From Erysipelothrix piscisicarius (GTDB lineage Bacteria; Bacillota_I; Bacilli_A; Erysipelotrichales; Erysipelotrichaceae), in NCBI RefSeq assembly GCF_003931795.1, contig NZ_CP034234.1:1658939-1722938 (forward strand): DNA of 64,000 nt, given 5' to 3'. This document shows, piece after piece, positions 26,694-37,155 of this stretch (position 1 is the stretch's first letter; each line of letters opens with the position of its first letter). Below the pieces are notes generated by a model. The model saw nothing but the letters and a program-made list of their open reading frames with translations, was not told the origin of the DNA and did not search any database. Made by a program: the position numbers and the translations under genes.

Positions 26694-28025
26694 ATGAAGA
26701 AAGTAAAAAATGTTATTATTGGTTTTGGAAAAGCTGGGAAAACACTCGCTAAACGACTCGCTTCAGAACAAGAAGAAGTCTTCGTTATTGAGACGTCATC
26801 GGAAATGTATGGCGGTACCTGCATTAATATTGGGTGCATCCCTTCGAAGTCCTTAATTCATGATAGTGAAACGCATATTCCTTTTACCGATGCAGTTCGT
26901 TCAAAAGATCAAACGGTTTCGCTGCTTCGACATAAGAATTATCACATGCTTCAGGACAATCCGCTTATCACGGTTGTAGATGGGACTGCACGTTTTGTTT
27001 CAAATACAGTCCTTGAAATCACAAATGACACAACGGAAACGTATCAAATCGAAGCTGAACGGATTTTTATTAATACAGGATCTGTTCCAATTCCACCCCA
27101 AGCTTCAATGCTTCAAAACAGTAAATATTTAATCGATTCCACACAGGCCATGAACCTTTCAAAATTACCCGAAGAGTTAATTATTATTGGAGCAGGCTAT
27201 ATTGGTTTGGAGTTTGCTTCGATGTTTAACGCTTATGGTTCCAAGGTAACCATTCTTGATGAAAAAGCGGTTTTCTTGCCTCGGGAAGATCGTGACATCG
27301 CCAATGCGATTTACGATGCCTTTACCGATCGGGGAATCGCGATTAATATGGGTGTTTCCTTGAGCGGTGTGGATGACTATCAAGACCATGCATTAGTAAG
27401 CTATATCACACAAGACGAACTGCACAGTACTCGTGCCTCGAAGATTCTCGGTGCAATCGGTCGTAAGCAAAATACCGAAAATCTTGGATTAGAACATACC
27501 GATATAAACGTTGATGATCGAGGTGCCATTCTTGTCGATTCACACCTTAAAACCAATGTCCCTAATATTTGGGCTTTGGGAGATGTGAAAGGTGGACCTC
27601 AGTTTACGTATATTTCTCTCGATGATTTCCGCATTGTGGAAGATGATCTCTTTGGTAATCATCAACGCACAACGGATAATCGAACTACCGTACCTTATAC
27701 GCTCTTTATCACTCCTCCTCTATCACGAGTTGGCCTTACGGAACAACAAGCCCTTGATCAAAACATTGACATCCAAGTGTTTAAACAACACCTCAGCGCC
27801 ATTCCTAAAGCACATGTAAGTGGCAATACAACGGGACTCTTTAAAATCATAATTGACCGCACCACAAATCATCTTATCGGTGCCTCACTCTTTGGCATTG
27901 AATCCCACGAAATGATTAACTTAATCACACTTGCCATGGATTTAAAACTCGATTATCGTATCTTGCGAGACCGTATTTATACTCACCCTACAATCACTGA
28001 GTCATTAAACGATATCTTGAAATAA
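26694..28025 (+). CDS. FAD-dependent pyridine nucleotide-disulfide oxidoreductase
   Basis: The 443-residue protein has IIGFGKAGKTLAKRLA (FAD-binding), GGTCINIGCIPSKSLI (redox disulfide C-x4-C), ELIIIGAGYIGLEFASMF (NAD(P)H-binding), IWALGDVKGGPQFTY and a C-terminal dimer domain (HPTITESLNDIL). It belongs with RclA/MerA-like enzymes; RclA-type proteins help survive hypochlorous acid or copper stress. The catalytic His-Pro-Thr is present. The long frame opens at 26586, but the ATG at 26694 begins the Rossmann motif and has AGAAGG upstream. Confidence 0.88.
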   Translation: MKKVKNVIIGFGKAGKTLAKRLASEQEEVFVIETSSEMYGGTCINIGCIPSKSLIHDSETHIPFTDAVRSKDQTVSLLRHKNYHMLQDNPLITVVDGTARFVSNTVLEITNDTTETYQIEAERIFINTGSVPIPPQASMLQNSKYLIDSTQAMNLSKLPEELIIIGAGYIGLEFASMFNAYGSKVTILDEKAVFLPREDRDIANAIYDAFTDRGIAINMGVSLSGVDDYQDHALVSYITQDELHSTRASKILGAIGRKQNTENLGLEHTDINVDDRGAILVDSHLKTNVPNIWALGDVKGGPQFTYISLDDFRIVEDDLFGNHQRTTDNRTTVPYTLFITPPLSRVGLTEQQALDQNIDIQVFKQHLSAIPKAHVSGNTTGLFKIIIDRTTNHLIGASLFGIESHEMINLITLAMDLKLDYRILRDRIYTHPTITESLNDILK

Positions 28026-28073
28026 AAAAAACAGAGTAGAACGCACATAACTGCGTCACACTCTGTTTTTTTG
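28025..28073. terminator. Bidirectional terminator, original terminator of rlmD
   Basis: AAAACAGAGT/ACTCTGTTTT with an inner ACGCA/TGCGT stem and A/T runs on both sides. It ends the oxidoreductase gene and, before the island entered, must also have ended the convergent rlmD gene whose displaced tail lies at 28079-28117. Confidence 0.85.
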
Positions 28074-28104
28074 GGGCTACTGTTTGATAAGCAATGCAAT
28101 GGTT

Positions 28105-28114
28105 TCCACATGTG
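28105..28114. other. Left attachment site core
   Basis: TCCACATGTG, identical to the right-end copy, lies between the displaced rlmD tail (28079-28104) and island DNA. Bases on each side differ from the right copy, so the shared core is at most 10 bp. Confidence 0.8.
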
Positions 28115-29919
28115 GCATCACTAATATAGTAACATGATTTGTCTAAGTGGTTATTAGTATAGGAAGACAATTCAGCAGAGTTTTTCCCTATAGTTTTATT
28201 CTTTGCATTTTTTCTAGGAGATTTAAAGTCTTCTCCATTTAATCCATCCTTAAAGCCAGTCTTATATACAAAGGTAAGCTTATATGGATCCACCTTGCCA
28301 TCATCGTCTATCTCTCCAACAATAACCTTTTCTACTATACTTTCAAATACATACCTGTCAAAGTCTCTTAGGAGTTCTTTTCTTTCCAGCATGGATTTAA
28401 AGTCCTTCATCCTACTCTTTATTTTATTGTTGTTTTCTAGGCTGTATTCTAAGGTTTCTTTTTCCTTCTTCTTTTCTAAATACTCCTTTTGGAAAGCTAG
28501 GTACTTTTCCTCATATAAACCACCATCTATTTTTTCTTCTAGTCTTAGCTCAACTAAGGCATTTTGCTTATTGTTTATTCTTATTATTTCTCCCTCTAGC
28601 TTCTTTATAGTTTTCTCAAGGCTCTTATCATTTAAGCTGGATTCTACTAGTTCTAAGAAGTCTTTGACTATATCCTTATTGTTTGAAGTTAATTGCCTAT
28701 AACTCTCTAGAAAGGCCTTTTCTATGGCTATTTCCTCTATACCCTTACTATTAGGACAAAACTTTTCCCCCTTCTTAGTTCCAGTTACACATTGCCAAAT
28801 AACCTTCTTGTATTGGGAATTGCTATGCCAGGTCCTTCTGGATAAATTCGAACCACAGAAGCCACATTCTAATAGGCAGGAAAAAGCATATTCCCTACTG
28901 AATTTATCTCTTTTACCATTCTTTGAGCCTACAGTATTTCTATTCTTAGCCCTTTTAAGTCTAATAACTTGAGCTTTATCAAAATCCTCTTCACTTATAA
29001 TCCCTTCATGGTGGTCCTTTATAAAACTTATCTTCTTCACCAAAGTTCTCCAGTCTTCTTTAATAGGATCTAGAGTAAAGGTCTTTCCCATCAAAGATCT
29101 CCTTGTACTTTTCATTCTTTATAATTCCTAGTACAGTAGTTGCTGACCACTTACTAGAGCCTCTAGGAGAGCTGTATCCAAGGTTTTCTAGTTCTCTGCA
29201 TATTACACTTCCCCCTGCCCCTTCTAAGTATCTCTTGAAGATATATCTTACTATCTGGGCTTCATCTTCATTTATGGATATAGTTTTACTCTCACTATCA
29301 TAATCATAACCTAGACAACCATGAAAGCCTACTAGTTCCCCTCTTTGCATTTTCATCTTTAAACCTTTCTTAACATTGGCAGAAATATTTTCCACCTCTT
29401 GCTGGGCTACAGAACTAAGTATAACTAGGAGTAATTCTCCATCCATAGTTAGAGTGTTAATGTTCTCTTCTTCAAAAAAGACTGCCACATTCATTTCTTT
29501 TAATTGCCTTACATACTTAAGAGTATCTAAAGTATTCCTAGCGAATCTGGATATAGACTTGGTGATAATCATGTCTATATCTCCATTCATACAATCATTT
29601 ATCAGTCTTTGAAAATCTAATCTTTTGTCTATTTGTGTCCCTGTGATAGCTTCATCTGCATATATCACTGCCATAGTCCAATCAGAGTTATCGTTTATTA
29701 AATCTGTATAATAGTTTACTTGGGAATGATAACTTTGAAGCTGATCTTCACTATCAGTACTTACTCTACAATAGGCTGCCACTCTTTTTAATTTTATCTC
29801 CACACCATTTCTTCTAGCATTTAAAAGTCCTTCACCTTTTATGACTTCAACCTTCTTCATAATCTCACCTCACTTTTGTATTCCTCTATAAAATCCTGTT
29901 CTACCGCAACTAGTTAAAT

Positions 29920-30063
29920 TTAGCAGGTCAAATCTGAAGAAATATTATATTTTTCCATAAGAAGTTTTTTAATCTTAAAATATTCCTGCTTGTTTATTAG
30001 CTTTTTACTTAATAATTGCCTGATCATGGCAAGCTGAATGCTATATTCTAATATGTCCTTCAT
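29920..30063 (-). CDS. Small SHOCT-like protein upstream of the recombinase
   Basis: ATG at 30063 follows AAAGGGGGAAGAATAG and opens a 47-residue frame, MKDILEYSIQLAMIRQLLSKKLINKQEYFKIKKLLM..., ending DLTC. A short helix followed by 'L-x-x-K-x-L-I-x-x-x-E-Y/F' resembles SHOCT-type oligomerisation modules that often sit just before serine recombinases in Bacillota islands. It ends 59 bases before the recombinase start and is probably co-transcribed. It might be a recombination directionality factor, but there is no direct evidence. Confidence 0.6.
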   Translation of the reverse strand: MKDILEYSIQLAMIRQLLSKKLINKQEYFKIKKLLMEKYNISSDLTC

Positions 30064-30409
30064 CTATTCTTCCCCCTTTAAAATTGTTACCAAGAGTTTC
30101 TTTATTCTCATAGGGCTACTTAAGTCCCCCTATATATAACAGTGAAAATATGACCATCTTGATTCGCTATTTTAAAAAAGTTTTTGGAAAGATTAAATAA
30201 AAATAGACACAAAAAAAGCGACTAACTTAAGAAAAATTATTCTTAAGTCAATCACCTTGTTTAATATTGATATTTTAAAATAACTTTAATAGACCAACTA
30301 AGAAAGTCAAGAGAATTTTTAAAAACAATTCCATTTTTTTAAAAACAAATGTTATTTTAAAAATAGGCACAACAAAAAGATCCACTGAATATATGTGTAA
30401 TTTTGAAAA
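30064..30409. other. Non-coding gap with one hairpin
   Basis: No convincing gene. ACTTAAGAA/TTCTTAAGT at 30225-30248 form a 9-bp hairpin with a 6-base loop in an A-rich tract, possibly the 3' boundary or terminator of the IS110 element. The remainder is A+T rich without other visible structure. Confidence 0.4.
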
Positions 30410-31689
30410 CTAAGCTGCTTGTTTGTTATTTAGACGAATCATCTTTTGATGGTCATCTGGTGTTCTTAATTCAAATGTTTTTTGATCTCTAAGAACTGCA
30501 AAAATAATTTGTACTATCTTTCTCATTACAGCACACATAACAACTTTATAGGGTTTATCTACAATTTTCTTTTCAAAATAATCTCGCATAACAGGGTTTG
30601 GATATTTTCTGTTATGATTTGAATATACATTGGCCTTAGCTAACATATGAAGAATTGTACGAACATAAGGGGAGCCTCTTTTTGAAATCTTATTGTTTTT
30701 TCTGTTACAGCTTCCACTTTGCGATACACCTGGATCCAGTCCGAAAAAAGCTACCAGCTGTTTAGGTTTAGAGAAGTTTTCAATGTTCCCCATTTCTGAT
30801 AATAAAACACAGGCTGTATATTCTCCTATGCCAGGAATTGTTTGCAGGAGCTTTACATTGATTTGGAATTGCTCGTCTACAATTGATAGTCTGCTTATCT
30901 CATCGTCAATAGCCCTTAAAGCTTCTTTTAAGCTAAAAATAACAGCTATTGTAGTTTGTATAAGAATAGATGTACTAAGGTTAGAAATGCAAATTTCACT
31001 TGAGTTTCTAGCAGCTTGATAAAGCTTGTCATATTTCTTAATAGCATAAGATTCGCTTTTATGGGAGATAGTTTTGATTTGATTGATTATCTTTGCCTTA
31101 TCTAACTCAGGATCTAAAATAGCTGTTACTGTTGGATATTCTGCAAGAATAGTTAAGGCTGTCTTTCCTTGTAGATCAGTGAAAACCTTTCTGAAATCAG
31201 GGAAGGATGTATCTAGAAAACCTATTAAACGGTTGATATGCTCAACTATTTCATCAGTCAACTCTTTATGTTGGCGACAAAGTTTTTTGATACTAATAAT
31301 TATATCTGCATGGGTCTCGGTTTCACTATAATTTTTAAGCCTATAGAGTAGTGCAATATTATATGCATCGGTTTTATCTGACTTTACTTTTCTGATGTTA
31401 ATATTTTTATAGCATTACTTTGGATTGGATTAATAACAATAATTTTATAATCAAGCTTGCGAAAAAAATTAGCCAATAATTGATGATAATGAGCTGTAGC
31501 CTCCATAATAACTACTAGCTGAGTATTATAATCTGTTTCTAACTTTTTAAAAGTTAAATCAATAGATTTCATACCCTCATAATCATTATTGATTTTAGTA
31601 TGGACAATAATTTCATTTCTTGGTGATAAAATACATATATCACTAAAAGCTTTGCTGATATCAATTCCAGCAACTAATTTGTTTGACAT
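30410..31689 (-). pseudogene. IS110-family transposase (one frameshift)
   Basis: The N-terminal frame (31689-31384) reads VAGIDISKAFSDICIL and VVIMEATAHYHQLLANFF, the DEDD RuvC-like domain of IS110 transposases. The second frame (from about 31408) continues KVKSDKTDAYNIALLYRL, then LLQTIPGIGEYTACVLLSEMG and the Transposase_20 domain with GLDPGVSQSGSCNRKNNKISKRGSPYVR. One A missing from an AAAA run near 31408 explains the break. IS110 enzymes move circular DNA using a bridge RNA encoded in the element's own non-coding end. Intact length would be about 426 residues. Confidence 0.9.
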
Positions 31690-31930
31690 AGTTATTACCT
31701 CTTTCTATTTAGGATGCCCTATTATTCTAAAACCACACCAGGCTCACGATTTATCCAGGTAATCAGTAAATGAACCTAAGCACCCGAAAAGATGATAGGT
31801 GATAGAATGAGGGTGGAGTCTACTAAAAGAGTTATCCTTTATAGGAACCCAGCAAGCACATAAAACAATCCCATTACATCCCTAGTACTTTCATTATACC
31901 ATCGATGATTATGTTCATTTTTAGAAACAA
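31690..31930 (-). ncRNA. Candidate IS110 bridge-RNA region
   Basis: The 240 bases directly 5' of the transposase start contain no gene but several short complementary segments (for example CCTGGTGTGG and GGTGATAGAATGAGGGTGG context). In IS110-group elements the bridge RNA lies in this position. I infer it only from position and the lack of an ORF; target- and donor-binding loops were not resolved by eye. Confidence 0.4.
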
Positions 31931-31972
31931 GCTTAAAGCTGTTCCTATACTATTAGTATATGAGCAAGCACA

Positions 31973-32041
31973 GTAAGTGTAGACACACTTACGAGAAAAT
32001 TGATGAAGTGTACCCTTTTAGGTTCGCTTCATCAATTTTCT
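31973..32041. repeat. Two adjacent hairpins, possible origin-of-transfer remnant
   Basis: GTAAGTGT-AGAC-ACACTTAC (31973-31992) is followed after one base by a 15-bp inverted repeat, AGAAAATTGATGAAG at 31994-32008 and its complement at 32027-32041. Inside lies AAGTGTACCCT (32006-32016), similar to the AAGTGCGCCCT nick region of MOBQ-type oriT sites. TTAGGGG-ACA-CCCCTAA at 32062-32078 is a third hairpin. No relaxase gene is present. Confidence 0.35.
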
Positions 32042-32323
32042 ACTCTTCCTATCGGAATAATTTAGGGGACACCCCTAATACCCTCTTATAAATAAAAAAG
32101 TAATAACTAGAGAGATTTTTCCTCCATCAAGTGAAAACTTGATTTTCCTTTTTTCATTTCTTGCTTCTCCTTTCATTTTTTTGCATTAAAAAATTAAACT
32201 CCTTTTATTAAAAAAATAGTTGAAGGATATTTTGAAATAAACCAACTGTTGAAACACTTTTTAATTACGGTGTTCTATTAAATTTTATATTTTAAGTCTA
32301 TGCCAATTAACTTATCTCCTAAT

Positions 32324-32349
32324 AAAAGATGGTTTTAAAACCATCTTTT
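32324..32349. terminator. Terminator of the tyrosine recombinase gene
   Basis: AAAAGATGGTTTT/AAAACCATCTTTT is a perfect 26-base palindrome located 34 bases beyond the recombinase stop. Confidence 0.7.
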
Positions 32350-32382
32350 ATTCATCAACGTAAGCCAACTTATTTTTTATTT

Positions 32383-33315
32383 TTATGATAGTCCTGCAAG
32401 TGTTCGCATTACTAAGTCAACGTCTTTATTTTCTAATTCCTGTATAATATGCAGATATGTTTTCTGAGTTGTATTTATACTGGAATGTCCAAGCCTCCTT
32501 GCTACACTTGCTGTGGAAACCCCTGCAAACAAAAGTAAAGAAGCATGGGTATGCCTTAATCCATGAATAGATATAATAGGAACATTACTTTTTTTACAGA
32601 GTCTTGCAAGTTTATCATTAATAGTCGAATTATATATTTTTTTATTTTCTTTTATAAATATCGGCTTGTCTTCAGGTAAACCTTTTATAAGTTCAGAAAA
32701 CTGAATTACAGTCTGCCAATCAATTTGAACCTTGCGTTCTGATGAGCGATTTTTTGTTGGAAGAAAACCACCTTTACCTTTGTAATCCCATGTTTTAGAA
32801 ATAGACACAGACTGTTGTCTAAAATTAAAGTCATCTGGAGTAAGAGCAAGTGCTTCTGAAAATCTCATTCCAGTTTTTGCAGCCAATAAAATAAAGTAAT
32901 CCCAATTAACTTCCTCTTTAAGTTCAAGATTAGAAAGTAAAGTCTGGAGCTGAAACTGATTTAAATACTTGATTTTTTTTGCTCCCGGAGTTTTCCCTTT
33001 AATAATTGCTTTCCTTGTCGGATCTCTGTCAATCAGTCCTTCATCAACTGCATCAAGAATTGCACCTTTCATTTGATGATGAAAATCCATTGTTGTCTGT
33101 CTTTCATGAGTCTTGGCATATTCATTTAAAAGTTTTTGATATTCAATTCTATCAAGTTCTTCAAGTGTAAGTTTTGGTACAAGTCTTGTTATCCATCTAT
33201 GTGTCATACGATATTTATTCATTGTAACTTCTCTTACTGCTCCATTCTTGTATACATCAATCCATCTTTCATAATAATCGCAGAACAATTCCTTATTTTT
33301 ATCCTCTTTAGCCAT
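32383..33315 (-). CDS. Tyrosine recombinase, probable hsdS invertase
   Basis: The 310-residue protein has an N-terminal SAM-like arm-binding domain and a catalytic domain with AAKTGMRFSEALAL (Arg I), SIHGLRHTHASLLL (H-x-x-R), ARRLGHSSINTTQKTYLH (His and nucleophile Tyr). It lacks the long arm-binding zinc region of integrases that insert whole elements. Enzymes of this kind sit next to phase-variable type I hsdS loci in streptococci and lactobacilli and invert hsdS cassettes. It lies 138 bases from the silent hsdS copy, on the opposite strand, and has its own terminator. Confidence 0.85.
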   Translation of the reverse strand: MAKEDKNKELFCDYYERWIDVYKNGAVREVTMNKYRMTHRWITRLVPKLTLEELDRIEYQKLLNEYAKTHERQTTMDFHHQMKGAILDAVDEGLIDRDPTRKAIIKGKTPGAKKIKYLNQFQLQTLLSNLELKEEVNWDYFILLAAKTGMRFSEALALTPDDFNFRQQSVSISKTWDYKGKGGFLPTKNRSSERKVQIDWQTVIQFSELIKGLPEDKPIFIKENKKIYNSTINDKLARLCKKSNVPIISIHGLRHTHASLLLFAGVSTASVARRLGHSSINTTQKTYLHIIQELENKDVDLVMRTLAGLS

Positions 33316-33421
33316 AATTTTATCCCCCTTAACAAAAGATTAGCTTACGATGATGATGGAATTAAAATTAAAGCATCTTTTATATAGGTATTCCCCTGTA
33401 CAAGAATATAATTATTAGAAT

Positions 33422-33994
33422 TTGAAACTAAATAGAAATATAATAACTGTATCTTGGGAACAGCGTAAGTTGGGGGAGGTTGGAAAAGCAACAGGAGGAA
33501 CTTCTATTGAATCAGAATTTGTAGCGGGTGGTAAATATAAAGTTATTAGCATAGTCTCATATTCTGAAGATAGCATATACACAGACCAAGGAATTAGAGC
33601 CAATGAAACAAAAAAAACATCAAATCGTATTTTAAACAAAGATGATTTAACAATGATACTTAATGATAAGACAACTTCAGGAAATATTATTGGACGTGTA
33701 CTGCTTATAGACGCTGATGATGCTTATGTTTACAATCAGCGAACTCCAAGAATTGAGGTAAATAAGGATGAATATATACCAGTATTTTTATATCATTATT
33801 TGAACGCAACAAATATTCGCTCTAAAGTTATCAATGCATCTCAAGGGAATACTCAGATTTATGTTAATTGGTCTGCTATTAGTGAATTACAATATCTAAT
33901 GCCTAAGTCTTTATCAGAACAAAAGCAGATTGGTACCTTTTTTAGCAAACTAGACAACCTTATCACCCTTCATCAGCGTCAGTTTTTCTCATGA
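33422..33994 (+). CDS. Silent hsdS cassette (one target-recognition domain), inverted relative to hsdS
   Basis: From WEQRKLGEVGKATGG to QIGTFFSKLDNLITLHQRQ the frame encodes one complete HsdS target-recognition domain plus its conserved C-terminal repeat. It opens at a TTG without a clear ribosome site or upstream promoter, so it is probably silent. Its first and last codons carry 15-bp (33453-33467) and 21-bp (33959-33979) sequences that recur exactly, inverted, in the active hsdS. The central 150 residues share little with the active copy, as expected for an alternative specificity. Confidence 0.8.
   Translation: MKLNRNIITVSWEQRKLGEVGKATGGTSIESEFVAGGKYKVISIVSYSEDSIYTDQGIRANETKKTSNRILNKDDLTMILNDKTTSGNIIGRVLLIDADDAYVYNQRTPRIEVNKDEYIPVFLYHYLNATNIRSKVINASQGNTQIYVNWSAISELQYLMPKSLSEQKQIGTFFSKLDNLITLHQRQFFS
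33453..33467 (+). repeat. Inverted repeat IR1, silent copy
   Basis: CTTGGGAACAGCGTA, encoding part of WEQR, exactly matches the reverse strand of 37725-37711 in active hsdS. Similarity continues with a few mismatches for about 15 bases. Confidence 0.85.
33959..33979 (+). repeat. Inverted repeat IR2, silent copy
   Basis: A 21-base segment (starts CTTATCACCC, ends ATCAGCGT) encoding LITLHQR is exactly repeated on the reverse strand at 37237-37217. Confidence 0.85.
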
Positions 33995-34117
33995 AAAAGA
34001 GTCAGTATATTTCTGACTCTTTTTCGCAAGATTTAATATAAATCATTTTATTCTTCTGTTTTACTGTTTTAACCATCATAACATAAGCTCCAAATTATTC
34101 TTCTAACACTTCATGTG

Positions 34118-37100
34118 CTATTCTTCCTCATAAATATCAAAGCCACCAGTTAAAATAAATTCTCTCAGGAGTTTTGAAATATCCCTATTTACCATAAACA
34201 TTGGAAGTTTTTTACCACTTTTATTTTCAAGAAGTTCCATATCTAGTCCAATAGCATTATGCAGATCTATAACTTGCTTATTCTTAGCAGATAACTGATA
34301 TTCTGTAATATAATCTCTAAAAGATTTACCTTCTACAAGGTCTGCTTCCCCTCTCTCTACATCATGTAAAAAAATATTTGCAAACTTTTGTTCTTCCTGA
34401 GATAAACTAGCAAATGATTTATGAAGTTCATTAAGAGTCTTTTGGATTTCCTCTGGATCTATATTTTCTTGTCTTAAATCCCTTAAATACTTTTCAAATC
34501 TTGAATTCATATAGTTTGTATCTATCTTTCCAGTATCTATCTCTGTAAGATACCCATCTATATCAAAGGGTAAATCTCCATCAGAATCACCAGTTTCAAC
34601 AAACTCTGATAATTCCTTATATCTCTGAGCCAATGTAAGATAAATGTATTCATCCATTTTAATATTAATTTCTTCACCATCTTCAAAACTATAGAACTTT
34701 TTGTCCCAAGTAAATCCCTGGACTTTTCCAGCTTCAAGATATTTATTAAATTCTGAGAAAAGTTTTGCAAACTGCCCTCTTTCCGATAAATCTTCTGGCA
34801 ATTTTTCAAAATTAGGTATTCCTGCTCTATCAAAAAGATATTCAATATCCCTTGTCAATTCATTCATCTTACTAAGATTAAAAGGTAGATGTTCTACAAA
34901 TAAATCAACCTCCCTATCACCTGAATAATACTTAACTGCCTCCTCTATATTTTCTCCATCGTATTAGGATAACGATAATATCTTATTACACCAAAGGGTT
35001 TATCTGGTCCAAACAATCTATTTGTTCTAGAAAATGCCTGAATAATATTCTCATATTTAAGACCCTTATCCAGATACAAGGTATTTACCCACTTAGAGTC
35101 AAAACCTGTAAGCATCTGATCTACAACAATCAAAATATCAATTCTTTATCCTTTTCATTTTCAATACGTTCATAAGGTTTTATGTGAAAGTCTAGAAGAT
35201 ATATCCTTTTTAAATTTATCATGAGTAGAAAGATTAAAATCTTGTCCATATCTCTTATTATAATCTGACATAATCTCTACAAGACCATCTTCTTTAAATA
35301 AAGCCCCCTCGCCTTTTCCATTACCATTATTATCAATACTAGAATCAAAAAGAGCTGTAACTTTAAGATCAGGTCTTTCTTTTTTTATTAATCTATAATA
35401 CTTAATAGCTTCAGGTATTGAGCTTGTAGCAAAAATTCCATGAAATTTTCCATTGTGACTTAAAGTAACCCAATTTTCAAATATATCTCTAACTACCATC
35501 TTCCTATGTTCATCTCTATCATACTGGATAGATTTAATCTCATCTTCTATTCCTCTTACATATTTCCCAGCTTCATCTTTATATCCTGCCATAGGTATAT
35601 CTATCATATATTTTAAATATATAGCTTTCTTTTCTTCATCTTTAAAGGCCTCTTCTTCGCTATCTGCTTTTGACTTTTCAAGAGCCACTGCTTTTCTTAA
35701 ATCTCTATCTTTATAGGTTGTAATCTTGTATGGATCAAATCCCAATACGTTTTTATCTCTTATTCCATCTGCAATAGTATATCTGTGTAGTTCATCACCA
35801 AAAACCGTTGCTGTTGTAGAGTTTTTCTTTTTATTTTTATCATATATAGGTGTTCCTGTAAAACCAAAAAATATTGCATCGGGAAAAGTCTTTTTTATTG
35901 TAATAAGCATATCTCCAAAAGTGCTTCTATGTGCCTCATCAATAATAAAAACAATCCTTTTACTATTCATTTCCTCTATATCATGTAAGTTAAGACCATC
36001 TTCATCCTCTTCTATTCTAGACATCTTTTGAATAGATGTAACTATAAGAGTATTAGAAGGATCATCACTTTTAAGTTTGTTTATCAAGGTTTTTGTATCT
36101 TCTGTTGCCTGAACATCATCTGTATCATCTGCAAAAGCCCTATATTCATAAAGAGATTGGGTACCAAGCTCAACCCTATCCATAAGAAATATAACCTTAT
36201 CTGCATCTTTAGAATTAGCTATAAGTTGGGCTGACTTGAAACTTGTCATAGTTTTACCACTAACTGTAGTATGCCAAATATAGCCACCACGTTGATTTTT
36301 TTCATCCCAATTTATCTTTGAAACTTTATCTGATATTGCATTTGCTGCATAGTACTGATAACTTCTCATAACCTTTAGGATACCATCTGAATCATCTGCT
36401 ACAGTATAAAAACCTATAAGCTGATGGGCCATAGGAATTGATAAAAGTCTTGCAGCTATATCCTTCCAGTCATTTAATATCTCATTATTAAAATCTGCCC
36501 AATGAAAATAAAAGTCCTTATTAAATTTTCCATCAGGACCAGGATTAGCAAAGTATACTGTCTCATCAGGATTCATTGCTACAAATATTTGAACTAAAGA
36601 GTAGATTCCTGTAAATATTCCTTCATAAGCATATTTTTCAATTTGATTATAGGCTTGACTAACAGGTATTCCCGATTTTGTAAGTTCTACATGAATAACA
36701 GGCATACCATTTATAAGTAGCATGAAATCTCCCCGCCTACTATTTAAGATAGGGGATTTGCTGTTAAAAATTGGCTGCTGGGCTATCTGATATCTACTCT
36801 GACCTGCAGCAATCTCATGCCTATCATAAATTTTAAGGCTTACTTCCTTACCATAATGAAGTTTATCATCTGGATTGTCCCTAGTTATAGCAACAGTCCT
36901 TCCATTTATAAAAGAATTAAGTTTTAAAGGTGTTCTAAGTGATATAACCTGTTCTAAAATTTGCTCCATTTCAGTTTTAGTAAGAGGAGCATCGTTAAGC
37001 CTATCTATTCCTCTATTATTTTCAAATAAAATATTTGCCCAGTTATCTATTAAATCCTCTTCAGTAGGATATTTTAAAACTTCCTCCTCCCATCCCTTTC

Positions 37101-37155
37101 TTTTAAGTGCAGATATTAATGCTTCTTCAAAGTCTATTTCTGTCTTAAAAATCAA
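34118..37155 (-). pseudogene. hsdR: Type I restriction enzyme HsdR subunit (three frameshifts)
   Basis: Fragments 37155-35170, 35133-34945 and 34867-34118 together cover a full HsdR of about 1,010 residues. The N-terminal nuclease has GDFMLLINGMPVIHVELTKSG (D...E-x-K). The motor has GGYIWHTTVSGKTMTSF (motif I), FIIDEAHRST (DEAH), FGFTGTPIYD and [21 protein letters not shown] motif VI. Breaks near 35180, 35139 and 34950 are each repaired by one or two bases, mostly in A/T runs. Start chosen at TTG 37155, after AGGAGG; it overlaps the hsdS stop. Motif I has Val where Gly is usual. It cleaves unmodified DNA with ATP. Confidence 0.85.

Larger units (their letters stand above)
27994..29860 (-). 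pseudogene. Large serine recombinase (frameshifted), integrase of the island
   Basis: The N-terminal frame (29860-29060) has the resolvase domain: VAAYCRVSTDSEDQLQSYHSQ with catalytic Ser, YADEAITGTQIDKRLDFQRL, ITKSISRFARNTLDTL, then the recombinase domain GFHGCLGYDYDSE and GIIKNEKYK. The second frame (29115-27994) continues with the zinc-ribbon (CGFCGSNLSRR, CVTGTKKGEKFCPNS) and coiled coil. The break at about 29090-29105 needs two added bases to restore the usual KGDLLMGKT. The frame runs across the attachment core into old rlmD DNA, so its tail depends on integration state. It would catalyse att recombination. Confidence 0.88.
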
